From assembly GCA_035949375.1 (NCBI GenBank), contig DASZIG010000081.1, positions 23,803 to 87,802 of the forward strand: 64,000 nucleotides of DNA. The letters run 5' to 3'. This stretch comes from Gp13-AA77 sp035949375. GTDB lineage: Bacteria > Acidobacteriota > Terriglobia > UBA7540. The notes beneath the pieces were generated by a model, which was not told the origin of the DNA, ran no database searches, and saw only the letters and a list, made by a program, of their open reading frames with translations. How positions within the stretch are numbered: position 1 is the first letter of the stretch; each line of letters starts with the position of its first letter. Made by a program: the position numbers and the translations under genes. Below are positions 8,939 to 18,067 of the stretch, piece by piece.

Positions 8939-9499
8939 TCAGGCCCGCGCCCGAAATCGAAAGGCGTGCTCATTGGTCTCTACCAGGGGCTCCCGGAAGC
9001 CCGCCGCTTCGAGGCGTGCCGGAAAACCGCCAGGATCGACGGGCACCAGGGTGCCCCAGATGTGGAGCATCCGCATGCCGAAGCTTTGCAGGCTGTCGAC
9101 GCCTGCGAACACACCGCCAGGCTTGAGCGTCCGGCGTACTTCGCGCAGGAGTTTGTCCTGCAGGGTGGGCGAGGGCACGTGGTGCAGCATGGTGAAAGAC
9201 ACGGCGCCGGAGAATCGAGCGTCGCCCAAAGGCATGGCCGTCGCGTCGCCCCGGACCACCTTGACGTTAGTGCCGCGGAGGCGGGCCCCGAGCGACTGCG
9301 CCAGGGCCGGATCGATCTCGAGCGCCGTGAGATGGGCGATGCGCGGCCTCAACAGGTCCGTGGTGAGCCCGGGGCCGGGTCCGACCTCCAGCACTTCGTC
9401 GCCGAGTTCGACGTCACTCAGGACCCACGGCACCACGAACTGGTCCAGCATCTTGCCCCAGCGGGACGAGCGGCATAGCCAGCGATGCACCCGATTCAC
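8939..9499 (-). CDS. Class I SAM-dependent methyltransferase
   Basis: The 186-residue protein has the Rossmann SAM-binding motif EVGPGPGLTT (about residues 38-47), an acidic end of strand 2 (ALEIDP) and the GDATAMPLGDARF and LKPGGVF motifs of Methyltransf_11-type enzymes. The substrate is unknown. The start is GTG 9499, preceded by GGGAGG at 5 bases. It lies 30 bp after the alpha-galactosidase gene on the same strand, so it may be co-transcribed with it. Confidence 0.88.
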   Translation of the reverse strand: MNRVHRWLCRSSRWGKMLDQFVVPWVLSDVELGDEVLEVGPGPGLTTDLLRPRIAHLTALEIDPALAQSLGARLRGTNVKVVRGDATAMPLGDARFSGAVSFTMLHHVPSPTLQDKLLREVRRTLKPGGVFAGVDSLQSFGMRMLHIWGTLVPVDPGGFPARLEAAGFREPLVETNEHAFRFRARA

Positions 9500-9529
9500 A
9501 AAAACCTCCCGAAAACCGCGCCCAGGCGC

Positions 9530-11785
9530 CTATTCCGTCTTCTCGAGCATGATCGAGGTGCTATCGTAATCCCCCTGCAGGTTGAAGTCGAGACCGTGGT
9601 GCATCAGGTAAGAGCCGGTCATGACCTCGGACTTATCCAGCAGATTGTCATCGATGGCCCTGACCCGGTAGCTTGCGCCTTCTTCGAGCCCCCGCAGCAG
9701 GATGGTGGGCGCGGGCCGCAGGAATTGCTGCGAGTGCAGGAAAGCGAAGAGCACCGCCTGCCTGCCGTCCGCCGAGACGTACTCATTGGCGGTCAAGTTC
9801 CCTTCGCGGGGCGAGAACAGCCGGTAAAGATCACCCTCCTGCACGGTCTCGCGGACGCTTTTGTAGTAGGCGACCATCCTGGTGGCCAGAGCGAAATCCT
9901 CATCCGACCAGTGGTTCAGGTTTGAACCGATTCCGAGCGCGCCCTGCATGGCCACCAGAAACCTGAACTTGAGCGGCGTGGAGCGCCCGTTGAGGTTGGG
10001 CACGTCCGTGACCCAGGCGGACATCACTTTAGGCGCGTAGGCGAAGCTGAAGCCCTCCTGGATGCGCAGGCGGTCGAAAGCCTCCGTGTTGTCGGAGGTC
10101 CAGACCACGCTCGCGCGCTTGAGAATGCCGAGGTCCACGCGTCCGCCGCCTCCCGAGCAGGATTCGATCTCGAGACCGGGGTGCCGGGCTCGAAGCCGGT
10201 CCATGATCTCGTAAACGTTGCGGACGTACTTCACCCAGATCTCTTTCTGCTCGCCAGGCGGCGCCTCCGCCCAGCCGGGCTCGGAGAAATGCCGGTTCAT
10301 GTCCCACTTGATGTACTTGATGTTGTTTTCGGAAAGGACCTTGTCGAGGGCGCCGAAGATGTATTCCTTCACGTCGTCGCGCGCCATGTTCAACACCAGT
10401 TGGTTGCGGGCCTCGCTGCGCGGCCGCCCGGGGAAATTCATCGCCCAATCCGGGTGCGCGCGGTAAAGGTCGCTGTCGGGATTCACCATCTCCGGCTCGA
10501 ACCAGAGTCCGAAGTCCAGGCCCAGCCCGTTGACATAACTGATGAGCGGTTTCAGGCCGTTCGGAAATTTCTGCGGGTTGACGACCCAGTCGCCGAGGCC
10601 GGCGTGGTCGTCGTTGCGGCGGCCGAACCAGCCGTCGTCCATCACGAACAACTCCACGCCGAGCCTGGCCGCCTTATCCGCCAGCGCCTTCTGCCCGGCC
10701 TCGTCCACATGGAACGTGGTCGCCTCCCAGGAGTTGTAGAGCACCGGCCGTACGCGCGGATGAACGTGGTCGGGGAGAATCTCGTCGCGCTCGAAGCGAT
10801 GCATGAGCCGCGAAGCCTCGCCAAATCCCTTCCCTGAATAGCCCCCGTAATAGGGCGGAGTCTCGAACGACCCGCCGGGCGCGAGCGGCCAGGCGAAGTC
10901 GAAATCGTTATAGCCTCCGGTGACGCGGACCTGATGGGCGGGCGGCGTGTCTTCAACCACGAGCTTCCAGTTCCCGCTCCAGCCGAGCGCGCCGAACCAC
11001 ACCCGCCCGTGATCTTCGCCGGCTTCGCCTCCGGCGTCGATGGCAAACCAGGGATTCAACTGGTGGCTGGTGTTTCCGCGCCGGCTTTCCAGGATGAACT
11101 TGCCGGGATTGATGGACTGCCGCGTGAGTTGCGTCTCATCAGCCCAGCGGCCCGTGAGATAGGTGAGGCGATAGCCTTCGCCCGCCGGCACGTACCAGAC
11201 GCCCGATTGCGCGCTCTCAAGCGTCACCGTCTGTGCAGTCCGGTTCTCGATCGTGGCCTGCTTGCGAATAATGTCTTCCTTGGGGAAGACGGTGTAGGTC
11301 AGATTGACGAACAGGCCGTACTGGATGTCCTTCAGCCGGATCGTCAGGGTGTCATCGTGGATCTGGTGGGACTCGTACTTCAAAACCACGTCGCGCACCC
11401 CGTCGGCGAGCGTCACTTTCAGCGCCGGCTCATTGTAATAGCGCCCGCCCCAGCCGGGATACTCGATGTTCGTCATGGTCTCGGTGGAGTCGAACGAGGC
11501 TGACTGGTGGCCCGTGTGGGCCGGGGCCAGCCCGGCGTCGCCCTCGAGCTTCTCGCCCCAGTACAGGCTCTGAAGTTCATTCTCCTGATTGATGCCGATG
11601 ACGTACGACGTTCGCGCCGTGTCCAGAACCCAGACTTTCAGGCTGTCGAGATAACGCACGTCGGGCTGCGGAGCCGCGTCGGCAGCTCTTGTGGCGGGCG
11701 CCAGCATGGCGGAAGCCACCACAGCCATGGCGCCGACCCGGAGGCGCCGTCCCGAGGACTTGCGATAAGCAGCACGCTCAACCAT
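9530..11785 (-). CDS. Exported GH36 alpha-galactosidase
   Basis: This 751-residue enzyme should hydrolyse terminal alpha-galactosides such as melibiose and raffinose-type sugars. It has an N-terminal signal peptide (basic start, then AMAVVASAMLAPATRA), an N-terminal beta-supersandwich and a (beta/alpha)8 barrel. KWDMNRHF carries the nucleophile Asp at about residue 495, CSGGGGRVDLG follows, and TSDNTEAFDRL carries the acid/base Asp at about 565. I start at ATG 11785 with GGAG about 6 bases upstream; TTG 11797 is less likely. Length and motifs match family 36. A galactose catabolic block lies about 9 kb away, which would use the released sugar. Confidence 0.93.
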   Translation of the reverse strand: MVERAAYRKSSGRRLRVGAMAVVASAMLAPATRAADAAPQPDVRYLDSLKVWVLDTARTSYVIGINQENELQSLYWGEKLEGDAGLAPAHTGHQSASFDSTETMTNIEYPGWGGRYYNEPALKVTLADGVRDVVLKYESHQIHDDTLTIRLKDIQYGLFVNLTYTVFPKEDIIRKQATIENRTAQTVTLESAQSGVWYVPAGEGYRLTYLTGRWADETQLTRQSINPGKFILESRRGNTSHQLNPWFAIDAGGEAGEDHGRVWFGALGWSGNWKLVVEDTPPAHQVRVTGGYNDFDFAWPLAPGGSFETPPYYGGYSGKGFGEASRLMHRFERDEILPDHVHPRVRPVLYNSWEATTFHVDEAGQKALADKAARLGVELFVMDDGWFGRRNDDHAGLGDWVVNPQKFPNGLKPLISYVNGLGLDFGLWFEPEMVNPDSDLYRAHPDWAMNFPGRPRSEARNQLVLNMARDDVKEYIFGALDKVLSENNIKYIKWDMNRHFSEPGWAEAPPGEQKEIWVKYVRNVYEIMDRLRARHPGLEIESCSGGGGRVDLGILKRASVVWTSDNTEAFDRLRIQEGFSFAYAPKVMSAWVTDVPNLNGRSTPLKFRFLVAMQGALGIGSNLNHWSDEDFALATRMVAYYKSVRETVQEGDLYRLFSPREGNLTANEYVSADGRQAVLFAFLHSQQFLRPAPTILLRGLEEGASYRVRAIDDNLLDKSEVMTGSYLMHHGLDFNLQGDYDSTSIMLEKTE

Positions 11786-11852
11786 CTCAAACTCCAATCC
11801 TATTTGGGCTCACTTACGCTCGGAAAGGTGGTGCCTTAATTTCGGAGGCGAA

Positions 11853-13736
11853 TCAAGCGCCCAGCAGGCGGCGAATCTCGGCGCTTAGCCTCTGGTCTTC
11901 CGTGTAGCCGCTCTTGCGCAGACGCTCCGATTCATCGAACTCGGTTTGCGCCTTGTCGAGTTTCCCTGCCTGACGGTACGCCTGTCCCAGCCGGTAGTGG
12001 GCCTCCGCCCACTGCGGGTCGAGCGCTACGGCGCGCTCGAACTCGGAGGCCGCCTGCTGCGGCTGGTTTTGATCGGCCAGCACTGCGCCGAGTTCGAAGT
12101 GGGCCTCGGCCAGAGACGGATCCAAAGCGATGGCCGAACTGAGCAGTTGCTCAACCTGCCCCGGATCAGCCGGGGCCTGCCCCGCAATCCGGCTTCGCCA
12201 CAAGCACAGCGCGTAATAGTATTGCGCCGGCGCATTCCCGGGGTGACTCGCCGCGTACCTCCCGACAAGCTTCAGAGCCCGGTCAGTCTCCGCCGGCGAT
12301 GCCGCGTAAGCCTGCGCCAGGAAAAAATAAGCCTGGGGCTCGTCAGGGCCGATATCGACAGCTTTGCACAGTGTGTCGATCGCCTGCAGGTACAGGCCTC
12401 GAGAATAATCAGCGACGCCCAGGCCCAGCATCATCCTGGCGGACTCAGGAAACCGCTCGGCACCCTGCCGGAAGGCGTCGGCCGCCCTTGGATAGTCGCC
12501 GCCCAGCAGCAGGCCGCGCGCGCGTTCAAAGCTGCTGGACTCCGCTGCCGCATCTGCTCCCCCGCCGGCCGACGCCGGGCCCTTCGACGCCGTTCCCAGC
12601 TCCCCGAGCGCCTGGCGCAGCTCCGATCCTCGCGCCTGGGTCTGGGACGAATAGCCTCCGGCATCCACCGAGCCTGAGACTCCGCCCGGCTTGAGCCCGG
12701 CAGAGTCGGAGAACTCGATGCCCGCGTCCGAACTCGTGTCTGTTGACTTCCCGGAAGGCGCAGCGCCGGCCGGCGCCTGCATCGCGAGCACAAACTGCCG
12801 GACCTGCTGCCGCTGGCGGTCTGCCTCCGCAGGCTGTTGTTCGTGGAGGCGCTGATAAATTTGGATTTCCCGGTTCGCCTCCGATTCTTGACCCAGCCGG
12901 GCCAGAGCCTGGCCGAGGCGCTGGTGTGCCTCTGCGAGGCCGGGGTCGAGTTCGAGCGCCTGGCGGTACTGATCGACAGCCTTCTGATACTCGCGTTGGC
13001 CGTCCAATAGGATCCCGAGCTGAAGATGGGCACCGGGGAATTTCGGGTCCAGGGTGAGGGCGCGCTCGAGCAGAGGCTGAACCTGGCTGAGCGGCGCGCC
13101 ACCCGTCGAACCGATGCGCGCTTTCCACAGGCTCATGGCGTAATCGTATTGCGCCTGGGCGCTATTGGGCGCGGCCTGTGCGAAGCGATGCAGGCGCTCG
13201 GTCACGGCTGCGGCTCTGTCGGGGGCCAGGTCGTAGGTCTTGCCAAGAAACTGGTAGGGCCGCGGAGCCATCGGGTCGAGATCACTCGCCTTCATGAACG
13301 CGTCCACCGCCTGATCATAGACGCCGCGCGAGTAAAGCGCGACGCCCAGCCCCAGTTGCAGCCGCGAAGAGCGGGGATAGCGCTCGACTCCATCATCAAA
13401 GACCTGCGTCGCCGGGTCGTAGCCGGCATGCAACAGCAAGTCGCAACCCCGAGCGAAAATGTCGGCTTCGGAAGGCTCCGGGTGCGCCGCCGGCTGTGAC
13501 TGCTGATCGAGCGCGGCTTGATCGGCCGCAGTCACTGCCTCCGACGCCGACTGTTGCGGCAACAGTTGCGTCTCGGCCGCGACGCCGCCGGCGAGACACC
13601 ACAGCAACGCCAGGACGCTTCGGAGCGCTGCGCGCCTGGAAAGAAACCGTCTCGCAAACGTCCCAAGCGCTTTCAACAAAAAGGCCTCACGACGAAGAGC
13701 ACAGAGGGCTATAAACAGCAGACCCGCCGGCGGCAT
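11853..13736 (-). CDS. Exported TPR-repeat protein (two TPR blocks)
   Basis: This 627-residue protein has a hydrophobic N-terminal segment (LRSVLALLWCLAGGVAA), probably a signal peptide. Two blocks of tetratricopeptide repeats (about residues 90-300 and 400-620) flank a Gly/Ser/Ala-rich linker. The two blocks resemble each other (LQLGLGVALYSRGVYDQAVD and MLGLGVADYSRGLYLQAID), suggesting internal duplication. The N-terminus is uncertain: ATG 13736 lies in sequence that looks like intergenic remnant, and TTG codons near 13675-13680 are alternatives. It probably scaffolds protein contacts in the periplasm; partners are unknown. It is 67 bp upstream of the alpha-galactosidase on the same strand. 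Confidence 0.83.
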   Translation of the reverse strand: MPPAGLLFIALCALRREAFLLKALGTFARRFLSRRAALRSVLALLWCLAGGVAAETQLLPQQSASEAVTAADQAALDQQSQPAAHPEPSEADIFARGCDLLLHAGYDPATQVFDDGVERYPRSSRLQLGLGVALYSRGVYDQAVDAFMKASDLDPMAPRPYQFLGKTYDLAPDRAAAVTERLHRFAQAAPNSAQAQYDYAMSLWKARIGSTGGAPLSQVQPLLERALTLDPKFPGAHLQLGILLDGQREYQKAVDQYRQALELDPGLAEAHQRLGQALARLGQESEANREIQIYQRLHEQQPAEADRQRQQVRQFVLAMQAPAGAAPSGKSTDTSSDAGIEFSDSAGLKPGGVSGSVDAGGYSSQTQARGSELRQALGELGTASKGPASAGGGADAAAESSSFERARGLLLGGDYPRAADAFRQGAERFPESARMMLGLGVADYSRGLYLQAIDTLCKAVDIGPDEPQAYFFLAQAYAASPAETDRALKLVGRYAASHPGNAPAQYYYALCLWRSRIAGQAPADPGQVEQLLSSAIALDPSLAEAHFELGAVLADQNQPQQAASEFERAVALDPQWAEAHYRLGQAYRQAGKLDKAQTEFDESERLRKSGYTEDQRLSAEIRRLLGA

Positions 13737-13821
13737 TTGCCCAACTCAGTGTTTATGCAAATCCCCGTGGCAAATCTTAGCCAGACCCAACTGGTGGGCC
13801 GTCCAGCCACTTCTTGAACAA

Positions 13822-13905
13822 CCACCCCCGGCCCCTCCTTATCAAGGAGGGGAGCTCCATCAAGGGGGGGAGCTCCCCTCCTCGTTGAGGAGGGTTTAGG
13901 GGTGG
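13822..13905. repeat. REP-like palindromic intergenic element
   Basis: A dense set of nested inverted repeats. CCCCTCCTT pairs with AAGGAGGGG, GGGGAGCTCC recurs twice in head-to-head orientation, CCCTCCT pairs with AGGAGGG, and the outer CCACCCC pairs with GGGGTGG. The element folds as three hairpins closed by an outer stem. Such cassettes are often dispersed in intergenic DNA and can act as attenuators or terminators. It lies between the TPR gene and the downstream end of the unknown gene at 13961. Confidence 0.75.
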
Positions 13906-13960
13906 CGGTCGCCAACAACCGGTCTAATGGCCGCCGTAGCGAATTGAATGGGACAGCCCA

Positions 13961-15172
13961 TTACGTGATCTGACCGATCAGCGCCTTCAGGTCGATTTCG
14001 CTCGCGGACTCGCTGCCCCGGGGCAACGCCGGCGAGATTGCCAAACCGTCCCGATGTCCCTCGAACCAGACCAGGAACGACGATTGCTCAGCGCCGGGCA
14101 GACGCTGCTGGTTCAGCCAGGTATAGTAAGCGCCCATGTCGGCATCTACGAGCGACCCTTCAGGATCGGGGATCGGCTGCTGGTCGCCACGATTCGCAAT
14201 CAGCTCATTCATGGGACGCTGGCGCTGGCGCGGCGCGTAGCGAGCGAGCAACGTCAGCGGCTGGGCCCGCCGCCAGGCCTCGCGCGCCGTCCACTGCACG
14301 AAGGTAGTGCTGAAAATCTGCGTGCCCGAGCCTTCGGTGAGCACGCTGATCCGGAAGCGATTCAACACGGCTTCCGGGGCGGCCCCGCTCAGGCCAAGCT
14401 CGTCCGGACGAAGCTCGGCCAGCATGGTGCGCAGCGCTTCCGGACCTCCGATTCCAGACTGGATGGCTTTCTCCATTTTGTTCAGCAGGGCCGCGCGGAC
14501 GGACGCAAGCGCGCCATAGGAGACCGTGGTGAGCCCCTGGCGGGCATCCTCCGGCGTCCCGCCATCGATGTACCAGTGCGCATAAGGGATGGGATGGGCC
14601 GCGGCGCGCGCGGCCACGGCATCGAGCAGAACACGGACTCCGTTGTCAGGATTCACCCGGCTGAAGTAGACGCCCTGCTTGCGCATCTTACGGAACAGCG
14701 TATACCGGGTGTCGCCGATTCCCTGCCCCACAACCACAATCCCAAGCCTCGGCACGGGCAGCGGATCCTTCGGACGGGCGGCGTCGACTTTCTGAACGTA
14801 GTCGAGCGCGGCGCCGCGGAAAGCGTCGATCTGGTGCGTAGCCCACAGATGGGCGGCCAGGTCCTCGCCGAAGCGTCCCGGCTGGTTGACCCAGTCATGA
14901 TTCTGAAGCTCGGGGGAGACCTTCAATCCGGCAAACCCGCCGAGCAGCCGCTCGCGTTGCTCGGGCGCGAGCGTCCCGAGATAAGCAAGCTGGCGATCGA
15001 GGTCCTGCCGCTCGGCCGGGAACTTCCAGTCGTAAACGATAATCTCTTTGAGCAAAAGCGGCACAAAGGCAGGCGGAAGTTGCTGTAATAACGCGATATG
15101 TGCGACGGCCAGTTGCCGGGCCTCGGGCGGGTACGACTGGAATTGCGCGGGTTGAAGCTCGGTCGGAAGCAT
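13961..15172 (-). CDS. Conserved-looking protein of unknown function
   Basis: I do not recognise a family for this 403-residue soluble protein. It has no signal peptide or membrane segment. A helical N-terminal half (LPPAFVPLLLKEIIVYDW) precedes a region with LGIVVVGQGIGDTRYTLFRK and AHWYIDGGTPEDA. Its coding character is good, and it starts 6 bp after the Tat-exported phosphatase-like gene, so the two are almost certainly co-transcribed. A functional link to that partner is inferred only from this arrangement. Confidence 0.75.
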   Translation of the reverse strand: MLPTELQPAQFQSYPPEARQLAVAHIALLQQLPPAFVPLLLKEIIVYDWKFPAERQDLDRQLAYLGTLAPEQRERLLGGFAGLKVSPELQNHDWVNQPGRFGEDLAAHLWATHQIDAFRGAALDYVQKVDAARPKDPLPVPRLGIVVVGQGIGDTRYTLFRKMRKQGVYFSRVNPDNGVRVLLDAVAARAAAHPIPYAHWYIDGGTPEDARQGLTTVSYGALASVRAALLNKMEKAIQSGIGGPEALRTMLAELRPDELGLSGAAPEAVLNRFRISVLTEGSGTQIFSTTFVQWTAREAWRRAQPLTLLARYAPRQRQRPMNELIANRGDQQPIPDPEGSLVDADMGAYYTWLNQQRLPGAEQSSFLVWFEGHRDGLAISPALPRGSESASEIDLKALIGQIT

Positions 15173-15178
15173 GGCCTG

Positions 15179-16345
15179 CTATGTGACCTCCGCAAGCGCC
15201 TTCCCGGAGGAGAGTCGTGGCGAAAACCCGAGCAGTGCGCCCAGGGTCGGTACCAGGTCCGTCGATTCCACCGGCCGGTCCACGACCACGTTCTGGCGAA
15301 TGCCCGGGCCCATGACCATCATCCAGGTGGTGCGGGAGAGCGGGTCGCCGGTGCGGTGGTGCTGGAATCCGTTTCCGCCAGAATCCGTGTCCGAATCGCG
15401 GCCGAAGTCGGGGAGAATGAACATCGCGGTCTTGCCCGCATATTCGGGTTCGCTCTGGATGGTCTTCCAGATCTCGGCCGAGAGGCGGTCCGAACGCTGG
15501 ATGCCGTCGATGTAAAGCGAGTAAGTCCCGGAGTGGGCGATGTCAATGTCGTGCAGCGTGATCCAAAGCAGGCTGGGCGCGAACTGCCGCATGAGCTGGT
15601 GCGCCACGTACACCGAGAGCTCGTCTGGACTCGCGAGGCTGCGCGCGTGCGCCGTGAAGTCCGCCACCGACAGCTTTAGAATCTCGCCGAGCTGCCGCAA
15701 CTCGAACTCGCTGCCGCTGAGCTCGGGCGTGTAGAGGGGCGTCTCGTAGTTGTCGCGCAGAAGGTGCTGGTATTCAACCTGCCCGCCGGAAGAGAGCGCC
15801 GCGGTGAGCAGGCGTTTCGGCAGGATCACTCCTGCGCCCAGGCCGGCGCCGTAGGAACGATGCCCGCTCTCACCGATGCGGTTGAACCCGTTGCTCGGCG
15901 CCACCACCCAGGCGTCGGTCGCCGGCCGCTTCAGGTCTTTCCGGAAATATTCGAAGACGGTGGGATTCTCCGGCGCCACCGCCGCGAAGTTATTGAAGGT
16001 CTCGTAGACGCCGGTTGCCAGGCTGGCCGTGGCCACGTAGTGGCCAAGAATGCCGCGGTTCACAACTTGCGTGAAAAACGTGGCCTGCGGAATCAGCTCG
16101 CCGAGAAGATGCGGGATATTCTCCTGACCCTCGGGCATGAAGGTCTCCTCGTCGCGCGCGCCGCCTCCGAACGTAACCACCACGACCTTGCGCACGCCGG
16201 CCGAGGCCAGAGCCGGCATCGGCCCGAGACCGAACAAGGCCGCGGCAGCGCCCGCGCCGGTGACCGTCCGCAGGAAATCGCGACGCTCCCAGGAAATCGC
16301 CTGGGCCAATTCTCGAGGAGTAGCAGCGCCCCGCTTTGTGAGCAC
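15179..16345 (-). CDS. Tat-exported alkaline-phosphatase/sulfatase-superfamily-like protein
   Basis: This 388-residue protein carries a twin-arginine signal (ERRDFLRTVTG, about residues 25-35) and a hydrophobic stretch ending in AALFGLGPMPALASA. The mature part begins with VRKVVVVTFGGGARDEETFMP, followed by ENIPHLLGEL. It later has LHDIDIAHSGTYSLYI and ILPDFGRDSD. These match the core of the alkaline-phosphatase superfamily (sulfatase, phosphodiesterase, DUF1501-type), in which Asp/His residues bind metals. The substrate is unknown. The start is GTG 16345; a later start would still keep the Tat motif. Confidence 0.75.
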   Translation of the reverse strand: MLTKRGAATPRELAQAISWERRDFLRTVTGAGAAAALFGLGPMPALASAGVRKVVVVTFGGGARDEETFMPEGQENIPHLLGELIPQATFFTQVVNRGILGHYVATASLATGVYETFNNFAAVAPENPTVFEYFRKDLKRPATDAWVVAPSNGFNRIGESGHRSYGAGLGAGVILPKRLLTAALSSGGQVEYQHLLRDNYETPLYTPELSGSEFELRQLGEILKLSVADFTAHARSLASPDELSVYVAHQLMRQFAPSLLWITLHDIDIAHSGTYSLYIDGIQRSDRLSAEIWKTIQSEPEYAGKTAMFILPDFGRDSDTDSGGNGFQHHRTGDPLSRTTWMMVMGPGIRQNVVVDRPVESTDLVPTLGALLGFSPRLSSGKALAEVT

Positions 16346-16441
16346 GCGTGGAAAGATGCGGCACCTTCTTTCAGGCAGCGAGCCGATTTCGCGTCAGTGT
16401 ATCACCCGCATCGAGGCGGAGCAACGAATTCAGGCCAAAGC

Positions 16442-17845
16442 TCACGGCCCGGCTGGGGCCGCCTTCGCGGAGTAGACGAACTGTTTGACCTGCTCCCGTT
16501 GCTTATCGACTTCCGCCAGATGTCGTTCGTAGAGTTGCTGGTGGATCTGGAACTCCTTCTGTGCCAAATCCTGCTGGCCGAGGTGAACATATGCCTGGCC
16601 CAGCCGGAAGTGGGCATCAGGGAGATCGGGCGAGAGCTTGAGAGCCTCAAGATACTCCGGTACAGCTTCACGGTATTTTCGACGCTGGGAATAGAGGTTG
16701 CCGAGCTGGAGATGCGCGTCACCGGACGAAGGATCGAGAGCGATCGACTTTCTCAGCAGGGACTCTATTTGGTCGAGGTACGTGGCGTCCGTATCCGAGC
16801 GATTTCCCTTCCAGAGGCTCAGGGCGTAATCCAATACAGCCTGCGCATCGTTCGGTCGGAGATCGGCGAACCGGTGGAAGCGCTGGATGACCTCGTCGGC
16901 CTGGTTCGGAGACTGCTCGTAGGCCTTGCTTAGAAAATAGTAAGCGTGCGCGTCAGACGGGTTCAGATCAGTGGCTTTGATGAGGGCTTTCACAGCGTCG
17001 TCGTAGCTGCCTTGCAGAAAAAACGCGAGCCCGAGCCCGAGCGCCAGCCGCGGTGAGTTTGGATAGCGCTTCAGCGCCGCCGAGAAGACTTGAATGGCGG
17101 GACCTGAGGTTTGATGCACCAGGAGTTCGCCACCCCAGTCGAAGAGGTACGATTCACTCGGCTCCATGTACGCCGCCGCCTGGTATTCGTGCACGGCGTC
17201 CAGATAATCCCCTGACTGTTCTTCAACCTCCGCGAGCAGGTCGTGCAACTCGGCGGTGTCCTTCTGCTTCAACAGGTCTCGAATCTGCTGGCCGGCTTCG
17301 CGCAAGCGCCCCGTCTTTTCGTACGCCAGGGCCAGGTTGTATCCGTTGTCATACGACTCCGGCTGGGCCTTCTGAGCGGTTTCCAGGTACGGAATCGCGG
17401 CGGCGATGTTCCCCTTGGCCAGGTAAAACTCGCCGAGGTTATGATTGGCGTCGAAACTCGCGGGCTCCAGTTCGACGACCTTCTTCAATTCGGCCTCGGC
17501 CAATTGCGCTTTCCCCAGGCCGGCAAGGTTCATGGCCAGGTTATTCCGGGCGGGCCCGGAGTCCGGTTTCAGCCGGACGGCCTCCTGAAAGCGCGGAGTG
17601 GCCTTCTCGTCCTGACCTTCGGCCGAGTAGACGAGCCCCAGCAACTCCTCAACGTCAAAATTGTGAGGCGAATCGCGCTGGAGCGATTCGAGCTCCTGCT
17701 GCGCCGCCGCGTACTGTCGGGAATTATAATGCGCCAAAGCGGACTGGAATCGGTCCGCGAGCCCGTCGGCACGTGCTCCGCTCGCCGGAGCACACCACAG
17801 CGCCGTCAGGAGCAGAGCGGCTGCGGTCCGGCCGAACGCTAACAT
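16442..17845 (-). CDS. Exported TPR-repeat protein
   Basis: A 467-residue protein with a clear signal peptide (LLLTALWCAPASGARA) followed by about ten tetratricopeptide repeats over most of its length. Its C-terminal repeats (RLGQAYVHLGQQDLAQKEF) resemble those of the TPR protein at 11853, suggesting paralogy. It is transcribed away from the 852-residue TPR gene at 18068. Downstream it is followed by the Tat-exported phosphatase-like gene after 96 bp. Confidence 0.85.
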   Translation of the reverse strand: MLAFGRTAAALLLTALWCAPASGARADGLADRFQSALAHYNSRQYAAAQQELESLQRDSPHNFDVEELLGLVYSAEGQDEKATPRFQEAVRLKPDSGPARNNLAMNLAGLGKAQLAEAELKKVVELEPASFDANHNLGEFYLAKGNIAAAIPYLETAQKAQPESYDNGYNLALAYEKTGRLREAGQQIRDLLKQKDTAELHDLLAEVEEQSGDYLDAVHEYQAAAYMEPSESYLFDWGGELLVHQTSGPAIQVFSAALKRYPNSPRLALGLGLAFFLQGSYDDAVKALIKATDLNPSDAHAYYFLSKAYEQSPNQADEVIQRFHRFADLRPNDAQAVLDYALSLWKGNRSDTDATYLDQIESLLRKSIALDPSSGDAHLQLGNLYSQRRKYREAVPEYLEALKLSPDLPDAHFRLGQAYVHLGQQDLAQKEFQIHQQLYERHLAEVDKQREQVKQFVYSAKAAPAGP

Positions 17846-18067
17846 GCTCTATATGCTAGCATCTCTCCGTAGCACCGTGAAATTCTTCGAAGCGGCGGGC
17901 CCCTGCGCGGCAGGCCCTTCGCCTACGCAGGCAGCGAGCCCTTTCAGGCAGTCAGGCGATGCAGTGTTGCTCGTCAAGGAGGGCTGCGCTAGGATGGGCG
18001 GTGAACGATGCCGCGTCTTACAAACAGCCCCGTTGCCTCGAGGGATCGCCACGCCGGACCACATCAG

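Noticed and set aside
8428..8973. 181-codon minus-strand frame between the sigma and methyltransferase genes
   Set aside because: Overlaps both genes, shows no family and is compositionally odd.
15764..16933. 389-codon plus-strand frame
   Set aside because: Antisense to the Tat-exported and TPR genes, which carry real signal peptides and motifs.
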